DNA of 64,000 bases from Rosa chinensis (lineage: Eukaryota > Streptophyta > Magnoliopsida > Rosales > Rosaceae). The DNA lies in the NCBI RefSeq assembly GCF_002994745.2, contig NC_037088.1:45376911-45440910 (forward strand), in the 5' to 3' direction. Numbering within the stretch: the stretch's first letter is position 1; each line of letters starts with the position of its first letter. A model generated the notes under the pieces. It did no database searches. It was not told the origin of the DNA and saw only the letters and a program-made list of their open reading frames with translations. Both the position numbers and the translations under genes were made by a program. This document shows, in pieces, positions 57,526-64,000 of this stretch.

Positions 57526-57952
57526 CAAATGCTCCAGGTAAGTTGCCTAATTTAGTTAGTATTAATTATTTTTAATCTATTTCAATCACTTAGATATTTT
57601 GAACTATATTTTGTAGGAAATTTCAATGAATCATGCTAATTATTCACAAAGTAATGAAGAAGGCAAAAAGCAGCTGGGAAGTTGAAGATATGCAGAAAAT
57701 TACTTTTTTTATTTGTTGAATTGTGTTAGTGCCATTTATATTGCATAGACACTGGGACAGTTTTGTAGTTTGATAAGAAGTTTCAGACCATGACACTCTT
57801 TCATTGGATATGAAATGATAATATTGATGGGTTTTTTAAGCTTCAAAGAATTATCTTGGCTTAAATGTTCAGAAGCTTTCCCATAATTTTCTTCCTTAAG
57901 GATATTGATCATCATTGTTTACTTCTGATTAGCTTGCAAATATACTCTTAGC

Positions 57953-58985
57953 CAATGTTCTAAAAAACGGCCTAGGTGGCCGACTAGGCAGCGCTTAGGC
58001 GCTGGGTGTCGGGTCACCGTTTCGATTATAGGCTAGGCGAGAGTGGTAGGCGTTTGGCTCCTCGACGGCCGCCTAGGCGGTCTGGGGGGAGTCTAGGAGG
58101 CTGGGCGTTTAGATCTAGGCGCTGAGCGCTAGGCTTTTCTAGATATACGACGGCTCGAGTTGCATCGTAAAGGAGGGTCCAGGCACGGAGGAGTGAGTTA
58201 CCAACTCAGACGCGGTTGAAGATTATGGAGGCTTTCTTGGTGGCCGCGACGGTATGCGGCGGCTTGTCGGCGCAGAGTTTGGGCTGTCTTCGAAGGAGGA
58301 TAACGAGAACATTGAGTGATTGAGGTCAGCGATGACGTGTCATGAATCTGAATGATTTGCTCCACGTCAGCCATATTTGGATTTCAAGCTTGATTTCCAG
58401 AAACACCCACATAGAACAATTGAAATCTGGTGAATTGAGTAACACAGAAACAGAGAAATAACGAATTGTGTTTTGAGTTTGTTTCTTGGTGTTTGAAATT
58501 TCAAAGAGCACTGCAAAGATTGAAACTTTATGATGAGAGAAACATAATATGGATTGGGTTTTTCATTAATTGTGATATGGGGTTTTGGGTTTAGAGCGAA
58601 GGTGTTGAGATTGAAATTGAAAGAGCGCACTATAAAGAACTGAGCTTTCCACAGAGATAATGAAATAGTTAAGCTAGTTGAGACGATGGTCTTTGCGTTT
58701 TTGGCTAAAGTCTAACTGGAGATGGGAGGTTCTGAAAGTGGGATGATTGGTACTTATCTGATTGTTAAATTCCTAAATACCCTTTTCTCTATTTTAATTA
58801 TTTTAATTAATTTTAAATATTTTAATTAATTTTAAATAATTTTTTAACGTTAAATATTTTTAATTTTATATAACTATATGTCATAAAAATAATTAAAAAT
58901 TTTAAAAATAAAAAACCGCCTAGTCCCCTAGGCGCTAGTCCCTGGGTCTCTGCCCGATTAGCGCCTAGCGTTTTTTAGAACCTTG
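57953..58985. mobile_element. hAT MITE, family D (1033 bp)
   Basis: Ends CAATGTTCTAAAAAACG and CGTTTTTTAGAACCTTG, with a perfect 8-bp duplication CTCTTAGC at 57945-57952 and 58986-58993. Subterminal regions repeat GGCGCTAGG/CCTAGGCG words. No transposase. It lies downstream of the transposase stop, within the MULE. Confidence 0.92.
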
Positions 58986-58993
58986 CTCTTAGC

Positions 58994-60246
58994 TATGGTT
59001 GATTTCCTTACAATTTCATTTGATGAGGCTAACCAGAAGATCAGTGCATCTGCAGAACAAATAATGGTGTATCCAAGCAGACATACTGAAATTTATTTCT
59101 AATGCTTCCAAAACCTTCCAGTGTGCTTATAAACTCAATCTTACTAAACCAGAACAAAAATTTAAAACTTAATAAATTGTAAGCTTCTTATTCGACAATT
59201 CACACACACGTGCTTCTGCCAGTCTCATCACATCCATGGTTGCTAGCACGCCACTTTGGTACATCTCTTGGGCTCCTGCATAATAATACATTCACAAGAA
59301 AGTGATTCGAATTTGGTTCAAGTCTATGAAAACAAAAGGGTGTTGGTGAATAATGAAAAAATTGTAGTCTACTGTCATCCATCATTGAAAAAATGGCCAG
59401 TATAAGGGCTCAAAATAATGATTACCTTTGAGATATGCTATTGTTGCTGTTGGGTTTCTAGAGCAAAATTCAGGGCCAGCAATGAGACCTGGGCAGATTC
59501 TCGTAAGCTTTAACCCAGTTTTTGGCTAAAAGTACTGATAATATGCTAATGAACAAACAATTGTTGCTTAGTTTTTGGGTTATGTGTATGCATAGTGACT
59601 CATTGCTCCAGCAATCATGGTTAATAAAATCATGATCAAACTTCTTTCTTTACTGAGAGCATTTAAATTCCAAGTTTCCAACTCTAGAGAGCATCAAAAT
59701 TAAAAGATCGTTTAAAAGAAAGACAAGAATCATAACTAATCAAGCTAATAGATAGTAATCTAAACATTGGAACATATGATCATATAAACAACTGACCAAA
59801 AAATTAAAAAAGAAGAAGATGAAATTGATCATACAAACAACTGACCAAAAAAATAAAAAAGAAGAAGGTGAAATTGTCAACTGTCGAAGCTAATAGGTTC
59901 TAGAGTAAACTATCATGTACTATATGTATAATAAACTGAGATGGAATTGTCGAACATTAGAACAAGAAGATTCATAATTGATCAAGCTAATAGAATACGA
60001 TATGTGATAATTGACTGACCAACAAAAAAGAAGAAGGAGATGATTGACCAAACATAAGAACAAGAAAAATCAAAACTGATTAAACATATAAAACGTAAAC
60101 CAAATTCAAAGGCTAAAGAAAAGAAACAGAAACCCCAAATAAAAATTACCTCAGTCCAATTAGCGCAATCTGTTCTTCGTCCTTGTCAGAGATGGTATCC
60201 AAAGGCTAAAGAAAAGAAACAGAAACCCCAAATGAAAATTACCTCA
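58994..60246. other. MULE 3' subterminal region
   Basis: Non-coding DNA between the hAT and the right arm. Contains diverged tandem blocks (CAACTGACCAAAAAA..AAAAGAAGAAG near 59790 and 59840) and a 42-base block (GGCTAAAGAAAAGAAACAG) repeated at about 60110 and 60203. Confidence 0.55.
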
Positions 60247-60557
60247 ATCCTTGTCAGAGATGGTATCCATAGTTGCAGCTTTAGTCACTATGGATTGACT
60301 GAGGCGTCGCTAGCTTTCAAAACTTCCTCTGTTCTTCTTCCTCGCCAAGAGCACGGTATGGATTTGGGAACGGCGTTAGCTCACGTCCGTTCCTTAATTG
60401 AATTGAAATTATGTTTTTATTTTTTATTATTTCTTTTATAAATAGTTAAGCTAGAGTTTTATTTATTTACTCAAAATATATGTGGCTATTTCTGATTGGT
60501 AGGTTGAGAGAGGGGTGCACAAGCAGGTTCACTCGGGGGTGGATCCAAGAATTGTTC
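60247..60557 (-). repeat. MULE right terminal inverted repeat
   Basis: Inverse partner of 43968-44278. Confidence 0.92.
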
Positions 60558-60566
60558 ATTAACAAG
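60558..60566. repeat. Target duplication ATTAACAAG, right copy
   Basis: Identical to 43959-43967. Confidence 0.93.
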
Positions 60567-61544
60567 GGTGCGGCTATTGCCACTCTATTATTTTCTTTGT
60601 TCACCCAACTTGCTCATTACACCCTACATTATAATTTCAATTATTATATTTACTTATCAAACCCATTTCTCTTTCCAAAAATATCTTTATATGACATATC
60701 CAATTAAAAAAGATTTTTTTTTAACAAAAATCTCTCATTTAATTTATAAAAAACTAAAATATATTAAAGTTTTCTAATAAAATCACAATCTGATTTACTT
60801 TCTTTCTTTTTTTCATTTTGAATGTTCATCTATTTTAATTGATGTTAAAAGATTAATAAGTTAACAAATATGAGCGATGAAGATGAAATTGATTTTTTTT
60901 TTTTGTGTGTTTTACAAAGGGTATTGCAAAGATGATGAAGTTAACACTAATAGTTTTATGAATTGAATCACGTATTATGATGAGGAGGCAACAAAAATAT
61001 TTAAAAAAATTAATAAATTCAAACTTGGTTGGAGAAAATGAAGATTAATGTTATCCAATGAGAAATTAAGTATTCTTTGTATTTAATTAATTGGTTATGT
61101 ATTTAGTTTTCCTTACTGATTTGGATTTTAGAAAATTATTATGTTTATTAGTCATTTTGCACTGGGTAATATAGTATTTTAATAATTCAAATATTTGTAG
61201 AGTGAACTAAGAAAATGATAGGATGACAATAACTGCACCCAATTAATAATCTCTCTTATTCACTTGCTCTAACTTTAGCGTCATATATTTACCTCTTGCG
61301 TGTTTTTGTTTTTTTTGAAAAGCTCTTGTGTGTTTTCTTGTATGAATGAAAGTCGTCACTTGAATTTGTTCATATAGATGCATGTGAATATCTTATTGGG
61401 GTGTGGAAATTAGTAAGACAAATAGTTTCTTCAATTCAAAACATTTATCTTCAGCTAGGTAGAAGATGGAGAGAAATAAACTTCATATGCTCCAATGTTT
61501 TTTTTTCTTCCTCCTCATTTTTAATATTTTTCATTTTAACTGAA

Positions 61545-61581
<37 letters not shown>

Positions 61582-62063
61582 GAGAGAGAGAGAGAGAGAC
61601 TTAAAATTGAAATTTGAGGATGTTTATATTTCTAACATGTAGTATAATAATCTAAACCACTCATTATCTAATTACATATACACAGATAATCTTATAAATA
61701 AATTAGTCAAATCAGAAAACGTTTAACTATTTGATTAGCACCATATTCATTTTAATTTTATCTAACAGATTACATTTGTTTAAACAATTTCAATGACCAC
61801 ATGATTATGAATTTGGTTGAATTTTTGTAGACATAATTCTTACATAGGAGTATAAAGGATCAATGGTTAAAATTGTTAAATTAAATTTTATATTAGAGAA
61901 AAATAGTAACAAAAAATCTCATATATATATATATATATATAACACTTTACGTATTGAAGTATAAATTAAATATTAGCTAACTATATTTAACTTTTACACA
62001 ATTTAATTATTAAAAATAACTAATATTGTTACAAATATTTTAACTAACCAAATGTTTTTGTAG
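60567..62063. other. Remainder of the P450 intron
   Basis: AT-rich intron sequence that directly continued from 43958 before the MULE landed. Holds (TA)n(GA)n at 61549-61599 and (TA)n at 61921-61940. Ends in TTTTTGTAG, a good splice acceptor. Confidence 0.6.
61549..61599. repeat. (TA)n(GA)n microsatellite
   Basis: TA units to about 61577, then GA units. Confidence 0.92.
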
Positions 62064-62193
62064 GATATTTTTGTGGGCAGCACTGACACCACATCTACCG
62101 CACTAGAGTGGGAAATGTCTAAACTTTTAAGAAATCCAGGGGTGATGAAGAAATTGCTAAATGAAGTTAGGGGCATAGTTGGAAATAAAAAGT
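62064..62193 (+). pseudogene. Cytochrome P450 exon 2 fragment (partner of 43199-43951)
   Basis: Begins after a TTTTTGTAG acceptor with DIFVGSTDTTSTALEWEMSK: the I-helix oxygen-binding motif (GSTDTTS), followed by LLRNPGVMKK and VRGIVGNK. Phase 0 matches the donor at 43952. Homology stops near 62193, before the K-helix ExxR and heme Cys loop, which are absent from the window. Confidence 0.87.
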
Positions 62194-62601
62194 ACGTAAC
62201 TGACACTAAATCCAGTAAAGCAAAAGCCTAATCAGGAAGATCACTAAGATCCATGGTGGGTGAGCCATTAATAAGTCCCAAATTAAAGGGCAGCAGAGAC
62301 ACTAGGTGCCCGACCATACTCAAAAGTAGCGGTTGCTTCCCAATATAAGTTTCTTTACTTATTTATTATTAATTTATTTATTTATTTCATTTTTTTTAGT
62401 AGAAATGAGAAGACCTTCAGTAAAACAAAATTAGTAGCATTACAAAAGAATATGTTACGGAGTGACCCAGAAAACATAAGTCCCTTGTACATAAATACTA
62501 CACTACATACATACGTACGCCTAACCACATAAAATAAGAGTACAAGGAAGATTAAAAACCAGCTTCATTAAACCCTTTACTCTACTTCAAGTGGTAAACC
62601 A
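62194..62601. other. Unassigned sequence
   Basis: No P450 continuation is seen; the sequence changes abruptly after 62193, suggesting a deletion or an insertion edge. No motif found. Confidence 0.4.
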
Positions 62602-62610
62602 TTCTACCTA

Positions 62611-63315
62611 GGAAAGAACTTGGCTGACCAGCCCTGGTCAGGAGGGGCTGACCACAGCCACTAACAATCTGACAGCTGTCCTTTTTTTTTTTTTTTTCCA
62701 CTTTTTCCTTTCAGTTCTTCCTCTTCCTCTTCCTCTTGTTCTTGTTCTTTTTTACCGTTTTGCACAGAATTCTGGGTTTGATGTTAAGAACCCAAGTTTA
62801 TTTGTAGTTCTTTCCTAATCAGGGACGCGTCAAGCTACTGAGCAAGTAAAGCGTAGAGAAGAAGAAGAAGAAGAAAAAATGTGGGATCTGAATGACCCTC
62901 CTAATCAAGGACGCGTGGAGGACGACGGCACCGCCTCGGCCGACGGAAACGGAAAAAGTTGCTGCAGTTCGCACCACCTTGGCCGACGGCAACGGAAAAA
63001 GTTGTTGCAGTTCACAACCCGTAAGCCTACAGCTCTTTCTGGACCTCCCGGTAGATGTATCCTCCGAAATGGTACTCACACAGAGGGACCTTGGGCTCTT
63101 CTACGACGGCGGAGATGAGATAAAAGAGGAGCGGCTCCTGTGGCTTCTGGGCGGCTAAGGCGACTATGGACTCCATTGCGCTATGGGAGTGGAGAACAGA
63201 GGAGGAACAACTGAAGAAGGAGAACCGAAAGGAAAAAAAAAAAAGGACAACTGTCATATTGTTAGTGGCTGTGGTCAGCTCCTCCTGACCAGGGCTGGTC
63301 AACCAAGTTCTTTCC
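62611..63315. mobile_element. Mutator-type element with ORF (705 bp, Pack-MULE-like)
   Basis: Ends GGAAAGAACTTGG and CCAAGTTCTTTCC, arms of about 85 bases, with a perfect 9-bp duplication TTCTACCTA at 62602-62610 and 63316-63324. The unique centre is GC-rich and has an ORF, unlike the arms. Confidence 0.9.
62879..63118 (+). CDS. Short ORF inside the Pack-MULE-like element
   Basis: 79 codons starting MWDLNDPPNQ. Plant AP2-type transcription factors start with a very similar MWDLND segment; this suggests, but does not prove, capture of the start of such a gene. After about 12 residues the similarity fades and the sequence contains a 26-base direct repeat (CCGACGG.AACGGAAAAAGTTG). No AP2 domain. 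Expression unknown. Confidence 0.4.
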   Translation: MWDLNDPPNQGRVEDDGTASADGNGKSCCSSHHLGRRQRKKLLQFTTRKPTALSGPPGRCILRNGTHTEGPWALLRRRR

Positions 63316-63324
63316 TTCTACCTA

Positions 63325-64000
63325 TCAACTTTTGAATGAGAACCCTCATTAAGAAGAGATAACAAAGCCCTCCTCACACGGTCACACCAACATTGAGAAT
63401 CTTTAGTTTGGCATTTTTTCCGAAGAGTGTTGCAGACCCATAGGGAATGGTTTTTTCTTAGCCAGGGATGATTTCTTTGTAGTTGGGGATGATTCCGTTC
63501 CTGCACAGTGAACTTACATAAGAATTAATTTGGAGATTGAAGCATCCATAATATGAACCAAACCACCAACAGAAGCAATTACGTCTTTTCTTCCTAACAG
63601 CAGACTCAGTAGATGCCATCATGACAATAGCTGGTGTAATCACACCCTCCAGCATACCATCCAGGCAAGGAGGCGACCCTGCTCTGCAGAAGATAATTGG
63701 GCATCTAAAATCCCTAGTCTACCTTTTTTCTGCGGGGAGGAAAGCGGCGTGGCTCCCACAAAAGCTTCCTTAACACCGAAGGCACTAGAGCTACAAAATA
63801 TTGTGGAGCAACAGGCGTCCTCTTACCAGAGCCCGAACCAACCACATCTATCGACAAGGAAGCGAGGGCCGAGGGTAGAGCAGCCACAGCATGACAACAG
63901 CCATGGAAATGGGTTCGACTGAAGAGGCAGTAAACAAGGCCCTTTCGAAGCCCGGCAGTAGAGGATGGACCTTGGGAGGAGCTATCACCGCAGGCCTCAT
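63325..64000. other. Unassigned, possible retroelement coding remnant (minus)
   Basis: The minus strand has short open pieces in changing frames (ending with NTLRKKCQTK..CWCDRVRRALLSLL near 63330-63420). It looks formerly coding, but I do not recognise the family. The window ends inside it. Confidence 0.3.

Larger units (their letters stand above)
45141..57685 (+). pseudogene. FAR1/MULE transposase gene, broken and interrupted
   Basis: Domains in order: FAR1 DNA-binding region (45420-45740: GMEFSLDESAYKAY, ending FETNHNHELI), MULE transposase core (46010-46640: FDTTY for the first Asp, HTDQ for the second) and SWIM zinc finger (46930-47010: CSCMKFNFVGILCRHALKVL). The Lys-rich tail runs to a GT donor at 47496; later exons are 54487-54567, 54693-54775 plus 57531-57537, and 57617-57685 ending in TGA. 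Defects: an in-frame TAA near 45849, a frameshift at a 7-A run near 46620, another near 47205, the solo LTR inside an exon, and the copia in an intron. It would have cut and moved this element. FAR1 host transcription factors share the fold; the bounding inverted repeats argue for the transposon. Confidence 0.87.
43968..60557. mobile_element. Mutator-like element (MULE), 16.6 kb with nested insertions
   Basis: Bounded by 311-bp inverted repeats (43968-44278 and 60247-60557; start GAACAATTCTTGG) and an exact 9-bp duplication ATTAACAAG. It carries a FAR1-type transposase gene (45141-57685). Removing the copia, solo LTR and hAT inserts leaves about 6 kb, a normal autonomous MULE size. It lies in the intron of the P450. 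Confidence 0.93.

Noticed and set aside
1..64000. CRISPR arrays, rRNA genes or operons
   Set aside because: Spliced plant genes, no regular spacer arrays and no rRNA-like conserved blocks were seen.

Overview
This window looks like plant nuclear DNA. Genes carry GT..AG introns in AT-rich flanks, and the families present are plant ones: a papain-type senescence protease, a type-B response regulator, a plant B3/DUF313 protein, an A-type MAPKKK and a CYP71-like P450. Most of the rest is transposon debris typical of a dicot. The style (copia elements, hAT and Mutator MITEs, CT microsatellites) would fit Rosaceae, but I cannot settle the species from sequence alone.

Layout. 1-2.3 kb: an intact two-exon cysteine protease with a TATA box. 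4.4-6.6 kb: a type-B response regulator with a stop codon at the invariant receiver lysine, a replaced phospho-acceptor and a late frameshift. 7.5-8.4 kb: a single-exon B3-DUF313 protein. 8.6-14.3 kb: remnants of two copia retrotransposons, an LTR-like piece and a hAT MITE with perfect 8-bp target duplication. 14.5-17.5 kb: a second hAT MITE, a Tourist-like MITE, degenerate direct repeats and a Helitron-like terminus. 17.9-22.4 kb (minus strand): an eight-exon, kinase-only MEKK-type MAPKKK that can still be read through. 23-31.8 kb: two SINEs in or near the kinase, two more hAT MITEs, a LINE fragment, an LTR, a decayed duplicate of the kinase 5' end containing a perfect 25-bp hairpin, and a broken gypsy gag. 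32-36.6 kb: a 1.47-kb element with 225-bp inverted repeats, a decayed ATG18/WIPI fragment next to CT and GTCTATTG repeats, a second Helitron-like end and a fold-back MITE. 37.4-42.8 kb: a minus-strand LINE 3' part split by a 3.9-kb CACTA element.

43.2-62.2 kb is the most informative part. A P450 gene is broken into two exons 18 kb apart because a 16.6-kb Mutator-like element (311-bp inverted repeats, perfect 9-bp duplication ATTAACAAG) sits in its intron. That element carries a FAR1-type transposase gene and was itself hit three times: by a 6.8-kb copia (TSD TGTTT), a 2.75-kb solo LTR (TSD CAAAT) inside a transposase exon, and a 1.0-kb hAT (TSD CTCTTAGC). All four duplications read as perfect, so the order of events can be reconstructed. 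62.6-63.3 kb holds a 705-bp Mutator-type element with perfect 9-bp duplication TTCTACCTA and a short ORF.

The host genes do not form a pathway or operon. Plausibly functional as they stand: the cysteine protease, the B3 protein and perhaps the kinase. The response regulator, P450, ATG18 fragment and all transposase genes are broken. No CRISPR, rRNA or free-standing tRNA gene was seen. Splice sites were placed by eye from GT/AG and protein family continuity.
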